Assembly: GCA_944385995.1 (NCBI GenBank)
Contig: CALWZL010000010.1
Coordinates: forward strand, 1 to 45,816
From: an uncultured Faecalibacterium sp.
GTDB taxonomy: Bacteria > Bacillota > Clostridia > Oscillospirales > Ruminococcaceae
Direction: 5' to 3'
Length of the DNA stretch: 45,816 nucleotides
The first letter of the stretch is position 1, and each line of letters begins with the position of its first letter. Shown here in pieces: positions 16,388 to 25,116 of this stretch. The notes below the pieces were generated by a model. The model ran no database searches. It was not told the DNA's origin and saw nothing but the letters and a program-made list of their open reading frames with translations. A program made the translations under genes and the position numbers.

Positions 16388-16786
16388 ATGGTAAACAAAG
16401 TGCGTGTCAACATCGCGGGGGCGCAGTATGCCTTCGCGACCACAGATTCAGAGAAATACATCACCTCCCTGGCCGACAAGCTGGACAGGGACATCAGCAA
16501 GCTGATGGAGGCGAATCCCAGCCTGCCGGTGACCAAGGCAGCGGTTTTCTGCGCCATGGATTACCTGGACGAGTACCAGAAGAGCACCGGCAGCGCCGAG
16601 AATATGCGCAGCCAGATCCAGGACTACATTGCGGACGCAGCCCGGGCCCGGTCGGCAGAGGATAAACTGCGGGCCGAAAATGAGGCTTTGCGGCGGGAAG
16701 CCGCAGCCCTGCGGGAACAGCTGGACAAGCTGCGCCGCCACGAGAAGGACAAAGACAAAGAGAAAGACAAGGACCAGCAGCCGTAA
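16388..16786 (+). CDS. zapA: Cell division protein ZapA
   Basis: This 132-residue protein should bundle FtsZ filaments at midcell. The N-terminal ZapA domain (about residues 1-85) reads VRVNIAGAQYAFATTDSEKYI, then LADKLDRDISKLME and AVFCAMDYLDEY. A coiled coil of charged heptads follows (about 85-120: AEDKLRAENEALRREAAALREQLDKLRR). The tail is a low-complexity run of Lys/Asp/Glu repeats. ATG 16388 is chosen because the ZapA domain starts there; the frame is open upstream to 16223 but through non-domain sequence. The ribosome site is weak (GCGAGG). The U32 gene follows 48 nt downstream in an apparent operon. Confidence 0.93.
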   Translation: MVNKVRVNIAGAQYAFATTDSEKYITSLADKLDRDISKLMEANPSLPVTKAAVFCAMDYLDEYQKSTGSAENMRSQIQDYIADAARARSAEDKLRAENEALRREAAALREQLDKLRRHEKDKDKEKDKDQQP

Positions 16787-16834
16787 AGAGGATGGGCAGC
16801 CTGGCCGAGGAAGATACACAATCAAAGGAGAACT

Positions 16835-18910
16835 ATGGCACGAATTGAGATCCTGGCCCCTGTGGGCAGTGAAGAGATGCTCCGCGCAGCCGTCTACAGC
16901 GGCGCCGACGCGGTCTATTTGGGTTTTGCGGGCTTCAATGCCCGGAGCGGCGCGGGAAATTTTGACGCCGCCAGCCTCTGCGAGGCGGTCCGCTTTTGCC
17001 ATGCGCGAGGGGTCCGGGTTCATGTGGCCATGAACACCACCGTCTATGCGGATGAACTGGAGCAGCTGGCCGGTGCGGTGCGGGCGGTGGCGGCCAGCGG
17101 CGCCGATGCGGTGATCTGCCAGGATATGGCGGTGGCGGATCTGTGCCGGCGGATTGCCCCCGGCCTGCCCCGCCACGCCTCCACCCAGATGAGCGTTCAC
17201 ACCCTGGAAGGTGCCCTCCAGATGGCCGAGCTGGGGTTCAGCCGGGTGATTCTGGCCCGGGAATTGAGCCTGTCCGAGATCGAAACGATCACCTGGGGCT
17301 GCGGCATTGAGACCGAGTGCTTTGTCCACGGCGCCCTCTGCATGAGCATGAGCGGTCAGTGTTATATGTCCGCCTTTCTGGGCGGCCGAAGCGGCAACCG
17401 GGGCTCCTGTGCGGGGCCCTGCCGGCTGCCCTTCGATGCCAACCCTCTGCCCGAAGGCCGCCCCGGCAAGGCTCACCATCTGTCTTTGAAGGACAATTCG
17501 GTGATCGACCAGCTGGACCAGCTGGCGGCGGCGGGGGTGGCCTCTGCCAAGATCGAGGGCCGGCTACGGACGCCGGAGTATGTGGCGGCGGCGGTCAACG
17601 CCTGCCTGGCAGGCCGGGACGGTCTGGCCTATGACCGGGAAGTTCTTCAAAACGCTTTCAGCCGTTCGGGCTTTACATCGGGGTATCTGGACGGCAAAAT
17701 TGACGGCACCATGTTCGGCACCCGCAGCGAGGCCGACGCCGAACAGACCCGCCGGACCCTGCCTGCATTGCGGGAGCTCTACCGGCGGGAGCGGCCCCGG
17801 GTGCCGGTTCAGATGAAACTGGAAGTCAGTCCCGACGGCGAAAAACTGACGGTGACCGACGGCGAGGGCAACCGCGGCATTGCCTACGGGGAGACCGAAC
17901 CCCAGCCGGCCCGAAACGATCCCGCCGACGCCCTCCGCCGCAGCCTGTCCAAGACCGGCGGCACCCCCTTTGCGGCGGGGGAAATCCAAATTGAGATGGA
18001 CGGCGGGCCCTGGTATCTGCCGGGCAGCGCCGTCAATGAACTCCGCCGCGCAGCCCTGGAGAGCCTGCTGCAAAAGCGGGAGGTACTTCACCCCTGGCCG
18101 GTGGAATCGATTGCACTTCCGCCCCTGGCCCGGCGCACAGCTCCGGCCCGGCCTCAGATTTGGGCGCGGTTTGAAAAGTGGGAGCAGGTACCCCCGGAAG
18201 CTTTTGAGCCCAACGGGCCGGTTCGCCTGATTCTTCCCATTGCCGAGGCGGCCCGGGTTCCCCAGGAACTGCGGCGTCAGACCATTTTGGAGCTGCCCCG
18301 GGCCATGTTCGGCGGGGTGGAGGCAGATACCATCCGCCGGGTCCGGCAAGCGGAGGAGATGGGCTTTGCCGGTTTTGAGGCCAACAACATCGCCCATCTG
18401 CGCATCTGCCGGGGATTGCCTCTCACCGGTGGAATCGGTCTCAATTTGACCAATCCGCTGGCCGCCCAGGTCTACGCAGATTTGGGCCTCTCGGCCATGC
18501 TGGTTCTGCCCGAGGTGAAGGACAGCGAGATGGCCTTCATCGCCCCTGTGCGTCAGGGAAAGCCGGTGCCCACCGGTGCGCTGATCTATGGTCATATGCC
18601 CCTGATGCTGACCCGGGCCTGTCCCCTCCAGAATATCCACGACTGCGCCCATTGCAGCCGGGAAGGCGTTCTCACCGACCGGAAGGCCAAAAAGTTTCCG
18701 GTCCGGTGTGGAGGCGGGGTGCGGACCATCTACAATCCCGTCCCCCTGTATATGGGAGATAAGCCGGGGGTACTGCCGGTGGATTACGGGGTGGCCTATT
18801 TCACCATCGAGAGCCGGGAGGAGGCCGCCGGAGTTCTGCGCCAGATCGCCCATGCGGAGACCTTCGTAGGAGAATTCACCCGGGGACTGTATTTCAAAGG
18901 CACCAACTGA
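16835..18910 (+). CDS. U32 family peptidase-like protein (TrhP/RlhA type)
   Basis: This is a 691-residue, two-part U32 protein. Residues 1-350 contain the U32 domain (EILAPVGSEEMLRAAVYSGADAVYLG) and the PROSITE-like signature ECFVHGALCMSMSGQCYMSAFLGGRSGNRGSCAGPCR, broken here into its Cys-rich halves. The rest matches the DUF3656/collagenase-like C-terminal extension and ends with another Cys-rich block (CPLQNIHDCAHC). Though named peptidases, U32 members such as TrhP and RlhA are needed for hydroxylation of tRNA U34 or of 23S rRNA, and the conserved cysteines may bind an Fe-S cluster. ATG 16835 follows AAAGGAG. Its pairing with zapA is common in Clostridia. Confidence 0.92.
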   Translation: MARIEILAPVGSEEMLRAAVYSGADAVYLGFAGFNARSGAGNFDAASLCEAVRFCHARGVRVHVAMNTTVYADELEQLAGAVRAVAASGADAVICQDMAVADLCRRIAPGLPRHASTQMSVHTLEGALQMAELGFSRVILARELSLSEIETITWGCGIETECFVHGALCMSMSGQCYMSAFLGGRSGNRGSCAGPCRLPFDANPLPEGRPGKAHHLSLKDNSVIDQLDQLAAAGVASAKIEGRLRTPEYVAAAVNACLAGRDGLAYDREVLQNAFSRSGFTSGYLDGKIDGTMFGTRSEADAEQTRRTLPALRELYRRERPRVPVQMKLEVSPDGEKLTVTDGEGNRGIAYGETEPQPARNDPADALRRSLSKTGGTPFAAGEIQIEMDGGPWYLPGSAVNELRRAALESLLQKREVLHPWPVESIALPPLARRTAPARPQIWARFEKWEQVPPEAFEPNGPVRLILPIAEAARVPQELRRQTILELPRAMFGGVEADTIRRVRQAEEMGFAGFEANNIAHLRICRGLPLTGGIGLNLTNPLAAQVYADLGLSAMLVLPEVKDSEMAFIAPVRQGKPVPTGALIYGHMPLMLTRACPLQNIHDCAHCSREGVLTDRKAKKFPVRCGGGVRTIYNPVPLYMGDKPGVLPVDYGVAYFTIESREEAAGVLRQIAHAETFVGEFTRGLYFKGTN

Positions 18911-18987
18911 GGCTCCGCCGCTTGAACCAAGACAGGCGGCCGGATGATCTTACATTGTAAATAGGATGAGAAAAGGAATGTTCTGCC

Positions 18988-19434
18988 ATGGAGCAAATCA
19001 CGGTAAAATATAAAGTATTGGACGCCCGGGCCCATGTGCCCGCCTATGCCACCGCGGGAGCGGCTGCCGCCGACCTGTGTGCGGTGCTGGATGAACCTCT
19101 GACGCTGGCGCCGATGGAGCGGGCCCTGGTTCCCACCGGTCTGGCCATCGAGCTGCCCGGCCCTGAGACGGTGGCCCTGGTCTATGCCCGCAGCGGCCTG
19201 TCCATCAAGCATGGCCTGTGTATGGCCAATGGTGTAGGGGTCATCGACAGCGACTACCGCGGCGAACTGCGGGTCCCCATGGTGAACCTGGGGCAGGAGA
19301 GCTACACCATCCAGCCCGGGGAACGGGTGGCCCAGCTGTGCATTGCGCCGGTGTATACGGCGGCCTTTGTCCCCGCCGAGACCCTGGGAGACACCGCCCG
19401 GGGCGCGGGGGGTTTTGGTTCCACCGGCAAGTGA
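18988..19434 (+). CDS. dut: dUTP diphosphatase
   Basis: This trimeric dUTPase of 148 residues hydrolyses dUTP to dUMP and pyrophosphate, keeping uracil out of DNA and feeding thymidylate synthesis. All five family motifs are visible: AGAAAADLCA (1), YARSGLSIKHG (2), NGVGVIDSDYRGEL (3, with the catalytic Asp), ERVAQLCIAP (4) and the C-terminal flap RGAGGFGSTG (5). ATG 18988 follows AAAAGGAA. The gene lies 77 nt after the U32 gene with no terminator and 13 nt before maf, so two nucleotide house-cleaning enzymes are made together. Confidence 0.96.
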   Translation: MEQITVKYKVLDARAHVPAYATAGAAAADLCAVLDEPLTLAPMERALVPTGLAIELPGPETVALVYARSGLSIKHGLCMANGVGVIDSDYRGELRVPMVNLGQESYTIQPGERVAQLCIAPVYTAAFVPAETLGDTARGAGGFGSTGK

Positions 19435-19447
19435 GGAGGGCAGAGCT

Positions 19448-20026
19448 GTGAAACTGATTCTTGCTTCCGGCAGTCCCCGGCGCAGGGAATTGCTGAGTCT
19501 GTACACCAAAGACTTTGCAGTCTGCGCCAGCGATTTTGACGAAAAGGCGGTCCATGCAGCCACGCCGGCCGCCCTGGCCGAGGCCCTGGCCCGGGGCAAA
19601 TGCCTGGCAGTGGCGGGACAAAATCCCGGCTGTCTGGTGGTGGGCAGTGATACGGTGGTGGAACTGGACGGAGAAATCTTCGGAAAGCCGAGAGATGCAG
19701 AGGATGCCCGCCGGATGCTGCGGGCCCTGTCCGGCCGGACCCATCAGGTCCACACCGGGGTCTGCGTCTCGAACGGCACGACCACCGAGAGCTTTGTGGA
19801 TACCTGCCGGGTGACCTTTTTCCCCATCCCCGAAGAGGAAATGGAGCGGTGCATTGCCAGCGGGGAACCCTTCGATAAGGCGGGGGCCTATGCCATCCAG
19901 GGACAGGCCGCTCTCTGGCTGGACCGGCTGGAAGGAGACTACTATACCATCATGGGGCTGCCGGTCAGCCGGACTGTGAGGCTTCTGCAGCGCTTTGCAG
20001 GGGAAAAATTGGCAGGCCAAAGATGA
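19448..20026 (+). CDS. maf: Maf family nucleoside triphosphate pyrophosphatase
   Basis: This 192-residue Maf/Ham1-fold protein hydrolyses non-canonical or pyrimidine NTPs and is linked to septum control in Bacillus. Motifs are LILASGSPRRRELL at the N-terminus, VGSDTVVELDG (acidic metal site), GRTHQVHTGVCV and FDKAGAYAIQGQAALWLDRLEGDYYTIMGLP, given here as the family's consecutive C-terminal blocks. The start is GTG 19448 with GAGGAGGG just upstream; upstream in-frame codons overlap dut and lack a ribosome site. It lies immediately ahead of the mreB promoter, the usual maf-mreB neighbourhood. Confidence 0.95.
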   Translation: MKLILASGSPRRRELLSLYTKDFAVCASDFDEKAVHAATPAALAEALARGKCLAVAGQNPGCLVVGSDTVVELDGEIFGKPRDAEDARRMLRALSGRTHQVHTGVCVSNGTTTESFVDTCRVTFFPIPEEEMERCIASGEPFDKAGAYAIQGQAALWLDRLEGDYYTIMGLPVSRTVRLLQRFAGEKLAGQR

Positions 20027-20053
20027 AAAAAGGGGGAAAAATTGTCAAAGGAC

Positions 20054-20082
20054 TTGTGAAAACGGGGCTTTGTGACTATAAT
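20054..20082 (+). promoter_or_regulatory. SigA promoter for mreB
   Basis: -35 TTGTGA (20054-20059), 17 nt spacer, -10 TATAAT (20077-20082), 190 nt upstream of the mreB start. Confidence 0.8.
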
Positions 20083-20089
20083 AATGAGA

Positions 20090-20255
20090 GGACTGGCTGT
20101 GCCCGGAAACCATTGCCGGGGGCCAGCCGTTTGGAAGGGAATAGCATCTGGACCCTCCGGCTGCCTGTGTGGCCGGAAGGGATCTTCCGAGATAGGAGCA
20201 GGCGGGGCAGAACCCCCGGCCTGTGCGGAGAGATTGAGGCAACTGGAGTTTAGAA
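20090..20255 (+). other. Structured 5' leader of mreB
   Basis: This untranslated stretch can form several hairpins: CTGGC/GCCAG enclosing CCGG/CCGG (20092-20124), GGAAG/CTTCC (20176-20189) nested inside GCCTG/CAGGC (20162-20202), and GGGG/CCCC (20205-20217). No U-run follows any of them. I do not recognise a known riboswitch. Regulation of mreB at this level is only a possibility. Confidence 0.35.
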
Positions 20256-20270
20256 GGAGTTAGCTGCGCT

Positions 20271-21293
20271 ATGAGTTTTCTGTCAAAAGATATCGGGATT
20301 GACCTGGGCACCGCCAATACCCTGGTCTATATGAAGGGCAAGGGCATCATCATGCGGGAGCCGTCGGTTGTGGCGGTGGATACCCGCAACGATGAGGTGC
20401 GCTGTGTGGGCGCCGAGGCCAAGGCGGTCATCGGTCGTACCCCCGGCAGCATTGTGGCAGTCCGCCCCCTGAAGGACGGCGTCATCGCCGACTTTGACAT
20501 CACCGCCAATATGCTGGAGAACTTCCTCAAGAAGGCCTGCGGCAACAGCCTGTTCGCCCGTCCCCGGGTGGTCATCTGCATCCCCTCGGGCGTCACCGAG
20601 GTGGAGCGCCGCGCCGTCCGCGAGGCAACCCTGAAGGCCGGCGCTCGTCAGGTGTCGGTGATTGAGGAGCCCATGGCGGCCGCCATTGGTGCCGGCCTGC
20701 CCATCAGCGAGCCCACCGGCAGCATGATTGTGGATATCGGCGGCGGCACCGCAGAAATCGCGGTGATTTCCCTGGGCGGCATTGTGGCTTCCCGCAGCGT
20801 GCGGATGGCCGGCGATATGTTCGACCAGGCCATCATCGCCTTCATCAAGCGCAAGTATAACCTGCTGATCGGCGAGCGCACCGCCGAGCAGATCAAGATC
20901 GACATCGGCTCCGCCTACAAGCTGGAGGAGGAGATGACCATGGAGATCAAGGGCCGCAACCTGGTGGACGGCCTGCCCAAGAACATTGTGGTTCACTCCG
21001 AGGATGTCCGCGAGGCCCTGCTGGAGTGCCTGGTCAAGATCACCGACGCCATCAAGGAGACCCTGGAGCGGACTCCCCCGGAACTGAGCGCCGACATCAT
21101 CGACCGCGGCATCACCCTGACCGGCGGCGGCGCCCTGCTGCGGGGCCTGGATAAGCTGATCCAGAGCGAGACCGGCATCGATGTCCATGTGGCCGAGAAC
21201 CCGCTGGACTGCGTGGCCACCGGCGCCGGCGCTGTGCTGGACCATGTGGATATCCTGCACGACGTGCTGGACACCGACGGCGAGCACATGTAA
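20271..21293 (+). CDS. mreB: Rod shape-determining protein MreB
   Basis: This bacterial actin of 340 residues forms membrane-associated filaments that direct lateral wall synthesis. Actin-fold motifs are phosphate-1 DIGIDLGTANTLVY, connect-1 and phosphate-2 MIVDIGGGTAEIAVISLGG, and the adenosine motif LTGGGALLRGLDKLI. The length is typical. ATG 20271 follows GAAGGAG. It has its own promoter and long leader. A terminator sits between it and mreC, so MreB can be made in excess of the rest of the cluster. Confidence 0.98.
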   Translation: MSFLSKDIGIDLGTANTLVYMKGKGIIMREPSVVAVDTRNDEVRCVGAEAKAVIGRTPGSIVAVRPLKDGVIADFDITANMLENFLKKACGNSLFARPRVVICIPSGVTEVERRAVREATLKAGARQVSVIEEPMAAAIGAGLPISEPTGSMIVDIGGGTAEIAVISLGGIVASRSVRMAGDMFDQAIIAFIKRKYNLLIGERTAEQIKIDIGSAYKLEEEMTMEIKGRNLVDGLPKNIVVHSEDVREALLECLVKITDAIKETLERTPPELSADIIDRGITLTGGGALLRGLDKLIQSETGIDVHVAENPLDCVATGAGAVLDHVDILHDVLDTDGEHM

Positions 21294-21369
21294 AGCCTTC
21301 TGCCGGCTGGCAGACCTGGGATGTATATTCCGGCCCCAAAACCGGCATAACCATACCAATGAAAAGAGA

Positions 21370-21401
21370 AGCGCGGATGGCACCGGCTGTCCGCGCTTTT
21401 T
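21370..21401 (+). terminator. Terminator between mreB and mreC
   Basis: AGCGCGGA (21370-21377) pairs with TCCGCGCT (21390-21397) across a 12-nt loop and is followed by TTTTC. The T-tract is short, so partial read-through into mreC is plausible. Confidence 0.7.
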
Positions 21402-21425
21402 CACCCAGTGAAGGGGAGGAAGGCC

Positions 21426-22256
21426 GTGAAGGATTTTTTTGAGACCTGGAAATTCAGGATTCTGATTGCGGTGGCGGTCTTTCTGGCCGGCCTGATGGCC
21501 TATGCCGCGGCCAATGGCCGGCTGACGGCGGCCCCGCAGGAACTGCTGAGCGTGGCGGTGTCCCCGTTCCAGAAGGTAGCCTCTCTGATCGGCGGGGGCG
21601 TGTCGTCGGTGTGGGACAAGTACACCAGCATCGACGAGACCATGGAGGAAAACGAGACGCTGCGGGAAGAAAATGCCGAGCTGCGCCGCCAGCTGGTGGA
21701 CTATGACAAGCTGAAGGCCGAAAACGAGGCCTTTAAAAATCTGGCCGGCATCCAGGAGGACAACCCGGAGATGAGCTTTGTCTCGGCCTTTGTGATTGGC
21801 CGGGATGCGCTGGACGCTTTCGGCGGTTTTACGCTGGATAAAGGCACCACCCAGGGGGTGGAGCGGGGCGATACCGTCATCGATGACGAGGGCCAGCTGC
21901 TGGGCACCGTCATCGAGGCCGATCTGACCAGCTGCCGGGTGCTGACCATTCTCCACCCCAGCTTCAACGCGGCGGGCGTGGTGTCCCGGACCCGGGACAA
22001 TGGCATTCTCACCGGCGACGCCTCTTACGCCGCCGTAGGCCAGTGCATTTTTACCGACCTGTCCCGGGAATCCATGGCATCGGTGGGAGATGAGGTCATC
22101 ACCACCGGTCTGGGCGGCGTCTATCCGGCCAATATCCTGGTGGGACGGATTGTCAGCATCGAGCCGGAGGCCAGCGGTACATCGGTCATCGCGGTGATTC
22201 AGCCCGATGCCGATGTGCTGGGCGTCAAACAGGCCTTCATCATCACCGATTATTGA
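21426..22256 (+). CDS. mreC: Rod shape-determining protein MreC
   Basis: This 276-residue elongasome scaffold links MreB and MreD to PBP2. It has a short cytoplasmic tail, a membrane helix (about residues 10-28: ILIAVAVFLAGLMAYAAA) and a periplasmic coiled coil (about 65-105: ENETLREENAELRRQLVDYDKLKAENE, a run of heptads). The MreC beta domain follows (VIGRDALDAFGGFTLDKG, GVVSRTRDNGILTGD, VITTGLGGVYPANILVG). GTG 21426 is preceded at 6 nt by GGGGAGG; an upstream in-frame GTG (21408) has no ribosome site. mreD follows 36 nt later. Confidence 0.96.
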   Translation: MKDFFETWKFRILIAVAVFLAGLMAYAAANGRLTAAPQELLSVAVSPFQKVASLIGGGVSSVWDKYTSIDETMEENETLREENAELRRQLVDYDKLKAENEAFKNLAGIQEDNPEMSFVSAFVIGRDALDAFGGFTLDKGTTQGVERGDTVIDDEGQLLGTVIEADLTSCRVLTILHPSFNAAGVVSRTRDNGILTGDASYAAVGQCIFTDLSRESMASVGDEVITTGLGGVYPANILVGRIVSIEPEASGTSVIAVIQPDADVLGVKQAFIITDY

Positions 22257-22292
22257 GCCGGATGACAACCGATTGAGAAAGGCGGGAGTTGG

Positions 22293-22826
22293 ATGGAATC
22301 GCGCCGCAAACGCAGGCGTTCTCAGCTGTATAAATGGGGCCTCTACTTTCTTCTGCTGCTGGCCTGCACGGTGCTGCAGACTTTGCCGGGGTTCTTGCAG
22401 TTCGGCCAGGCCAAGCCGGTCTTTCTGCTGTCTTTGGCCCTGGCCGTGGCGGTCTGTGAGGATGAGTTTTCGGGTGCCCTGTTTGGAGCTGTCTGCGGCC
22501 TGATGTGGGATTATACCGCCGGCCGGACGGCTGGCCTGCTGGCTTTGACCCTGATGGCCCTGAGCTTCGGGATCTCGGTGGCCAGCCAGCTCTATCTCAA
22601 ACTGACACAGACCAACTTTGCCCTCGTCACGGCGGGGGCGCTCTGGCTGGTGCTGTCCAGCGACTTTTTGTTTTACTACGCCATGCCGGGCTACAGCAAT
22701 ATGCTGGAGCGGTACATCTGTTATGTGCCGCTGACCGTGCTGCTGAGTGCCGTGCTGGCGATCCCGTTTTATCGGGCAGTGAGCTGGATCAGCACAACCT
22801 TTAAGATCGACAACGGCGTGATCTGA
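22293..22826 (+). CDS. mreD: Rod shape-determining protein MreD
   Basis: This small integral membrane protein of 177 residues is part of the elongation complex. A basic N-terminus (ESRRKRRRSQLYK) precedes five or six hydrophobic helices, including YFLLLLACTVLQTLPGF and LLALTLMALSFGISVAS. Position between mreC and the class B PBP and the hydrophobic profile make the call; MreD sequences diverge strongly. ATG 22293 follows GGCGGGAG. The PBP2 gene starts 36 nt downstream. Confidence 0.92.
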   Translation: MESRRKRRRSQLYKWGLYFLLLLACTVLQTLPGFLQFGQAKPVFLLSLALAVAVCEDEFSGALFGAVCGLMWDYTAGRTAGLLALTLMALSFGISVASQLYLKLTQTNFALVTAGALWLVLSSDFLFYYAMPGYSNMLERYICYVPLTVLLSAVLAIPFYRAVSWISTTFKIDNGVI

Positions 22827-22862
22827 TGGACAGACCGACGCCGAAAAGGGGGGACCCTCGCC

Positions 22863-24932
22863 TTGGATGAACATAAAATCGTGGCGCGCCGCCTGGCCAT
22901 GCTGATTGCCGCCGCCCTGGCAGTTTTTGCGCTGTATGCCCTGCGGCTGATCTTCCTGCAGCTGGTCCACGGGGAGGAGTTTGCCGCCCGCGCCACCAAC
23001 ACCACCGAGTACCGCTTCACCGTCACGGCGGCCCGGGGAGATATCGTGGACAGCGCCGGCCGCCGGATTGCCACCAGCACCACCTGCTATAATGTGGAGC
23101 TGAGCAAACTGCTGATCGGCGACAACGATTTGAATGAGACCATCCGCAGCGCCGTGGAGATTCTCCAGGCCAACGGAGAGAGCTGGAATGACGGCCTGCT
23201 GATCGGCTATGCCGACGGGGCCGGCCGCTATGCCTTCACCGGTGATCCTGCCAGCCAGAGCGATCAGAACGCCATTGCGGCGGTCAAGGAAGCCCTGGGC
23301 CTGCAGCAATACGCCACGGCCGACGACGTGATGGTCCGGCTGATTGAAAAGTACGAGCTGGAGGACTATGAGCCCTTCTGGCAGCGGATTTTGGGCGGCA
23401 TCCATTACCAGATGGAACAGGAAGCCTTTTCCAATGTGAACAACTTCACCCTGGCTGAGAACGTCTCGGATAAGACGGTGGCCACCGTCAAGGAACACAG
23501 CCTGACCCTGCCGGGGGTGGAGATCGCTGAAACCAGTGTCCGCAGCTATACCGACGGCACCATTCTGCCCCATGTGCTGGGCCGTGTGGGCAAGATCACC
23601 GCCGAGATGTGGCGTGTCACCGACGAAAACGGTCAAGTGACCTATCCCCTGCGGGATAAGGGCTATGCCATGAATGATGTCATCGGCATTTCGGGTCTGG
23701 AGTCGGCCTATGAGGACCAGCTCCGGGGACAGGATGGCGTCGAGACCATCACCCGGGACAGCGACGGCGTCATCATTGACACCAGCATCACCACCGAGCC
23801 CGAGCCGGGCAAGACGGTGATGCTGACCATCAACAGCGAGTTTCAGAAGGCGGTGGACGAGGCCCTGGCCCGGAACGTCCAGCAGATCGCAGCCACCTAT
23901 GATGTCGACGCCAGCGCCGGTGCGGTGGTGGTCATCGATGTGAAGAACGGCGGGATCCTGGCCTGTTCCAACTATCCCAGCTACGACCAGAACCTCTACA
24001 GCACCCAGTACAGTGAGTACAGCGCCAATCCCGGCCTGCCCCTGTACAACCGGGCGCTCCAGGGCCTGTATACCCCTGGCTCCACCTACAAGCCCTCGGT
24101 GGCGGTGGCGGCTCTGCTGAGCGGCATCATTGACCGGAACAGCACCGTCTATTGCAGCGGCGTTTACAACTACTACAAAGATTATCACCCCCGGTGTACC
24201 CAGCACGGCCACAGCGGCAACGTGGATGTGGTGACCGCCCTCAAGTGGAGCTGCAATATCTTCTTCTATGACGTGGGCCGCCGGACCACCAGTGATGTCT
24301 ATGATGCCTACGCTTACCGGCTGGGCCTGGGAGTTCCCACCGGCGTGGAGGTCAGCGAGTCCACAGGCCGCCTGACCACCAAGGAGGATGCCAACTACAC
24401 CGATTCTCTGGAAGTCCAGGCCGCCATCGGCCAGGGCAATACCGTGGTCACCCCGGTCCAGCTGGCGACCTATGCGGCCACCATCGCCAACAAGGGCGTC
24501 CGGTACCGGACCCATTTTGTCAAGGCCCTGCTGGACACCAACACCGGCGAAGTGCTGGAAGAGACTCAGCCGGAGATTGTGGATGTCATCGAGGATGACA
24601 TCGGCGCCTTTGACATTGTGGAAGAGGGCATGGTGGGCGTGTCCCAGACCATCACCGAGCTGGCCAATTACCCCTACACCATTGCCTGCAAGACCGGTAC
24701 CCCCCAGCGCAGCGACGGGTATAAGGTGGGGAACACCACCAAGTACTATACCAACTCCACCATGATCGCCTACGGCCCGGTGGAGGACCCCCAGATTGCG
24801 GTGGGCATCGTGGTGGAATACGGCGGCGGCGGTTCCCGTACCGGCGAGTTGGTGACGGATATTTTCAACGCGTATTTCTTTGAGCGCTCCAATGGCATGA
24901 CCCCTGTCCAGGAGGGACAGCTGTTGGAATAA
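22863..24932 (+). CDS. mrdA: Penicillin-binding protein 2 (elongasome class B transpeptidase)
   Basis: This 689-residue protein cross-links peptidoglycan during lateral growth, working with MreBCD and a SEDS glycosyltransferase. It has a membrane helix near residues 14-33, a PBP dimerisation domain (RGDIVDSAGRRIATS) and a transpeptidase domain. The active-site motifs are intact: SxxK at Ser407 (PGSTYKPS), SxN (WSCNIFF) and KTG at Lys610 (ACKTGTPQ). The start is TTG 22863 with AGGGGGG upstream; no ATG fits the frame nearby. A Cys/His-rich patch (YHPRCTQHGHSG) precedes the SxN motif. Downstream, minCDE and rodA, often found next in Clostridia, are absent and mgsA follows. Confidence 0.95.
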   Translation: MDEHKIVARRLAMLIAAALAVFALYALRLIFLQLVHGEEFAARATNTTEYRFTVTAARGDIVDSAGRRIATSTTCYNVELSKLLIGDNDLNETIRSAVEILQANGESWNDGLLIGYADGAGRYAFTGDPASQSDQNAIAAVKEALGLQQYATADDVMVRLIEKYELEDYEPFWQRILGGIHYQMEQEAFSNVNNFTLAENVSDKTVATVKEHSLTLPGVEIAETSVRSYTDGTILPHVLGRVGKITAEMWRVTDENGQVTYPLRDKGYAMNDVIGISGLESAYEDQLRGQDGVETITRDSDGVIIDTSITTEPEPGKTVMLTINSEFQKAVDEALARNVQQIAATYDVDASAGAVVVIDVKNGGILACSNYPSYDQNLYSTQYSEYSANPGLPLYNRALQGLYTPGSTYKPSVAVAALLSGIIDRNSTVYCSGVYNYYKDYHPRCTQHGHSGNVDVVTALKWSCNIFFYDVGRRTTSDVYDAYAYRLGLGVPTGVEVSESTGRLTTKEDANYTDSLEVQAAIGQGNTVVTPVQLATYAATIANKGVRYRTHFVKALLDTNTGEVLEETQPEIVDVIEDDIGAFDIVEEGMVGVSQTITELANYPYTIACKTGTPQRSDGYKVGNTTKYYTNSTMIAYGPVEDPQIAVGIVVEYGGGGSRTGELVTDIFNAYFFERSNGMTPVQEGQLLE

Positions 24933-25116
24933 TTGACGCGAAAAAAGGAGAATTTTTCGTATCTGTATGGAAAAATTCGCTCTAATCTAAAAAAAATTGA
25001 AGGTTCTGTATAAAAACGGTTGCTATTCTGAGAAAAATGTGGTAACATTATGATTGGAATGGCAGCACGTTTACTTGGTATTGATTTGAGAGTCTAGGCA
25101 AAGGAGATGGATACGG
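24933..25116 (+). other. AT-rich intergenic stretch between mrdA and mgsA
   Basis: These 184 nt are clearly richer in A/T than the flanks. They contain a perfect inverted repeat GAATTTTTC/GAAAAATTC (24950-24958 and 24970-24978, 11-nt loop) without a following U-run, and poly-A tracts near 24990. A promoter candidate for mgsA reads TTGCTA (25020-25025), 17 nt, TAACAT (25043-25048). No gene is seen. Confidence 0.5.

Noticed and set aside
18950-18960. Short palindrome TTACATTGTAA before dut, similar to BlaI/CopY half-sites
   Set aside because: The spacer is one base instead of two, no regulator is nearby, and a sequence this short is expected by chance.
20283-24515. A 1410-codon open frame on the minus strand opposite mreB to mrdA
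   Set aside because: It is antisense to four well-conserved genes, has no ribosome site or known domain, and is explained by high GC codon bias. The same holds for long antisense frames at 7005-9566, 13283-15952, 27519-29906 and 36979-39111.
24950-24978. Inverted repeat after mrdA as a Rho-independent terminator
   Set aside because: The stem is A/T-rich and is followed by GCTCTAATC rather than a U-run.
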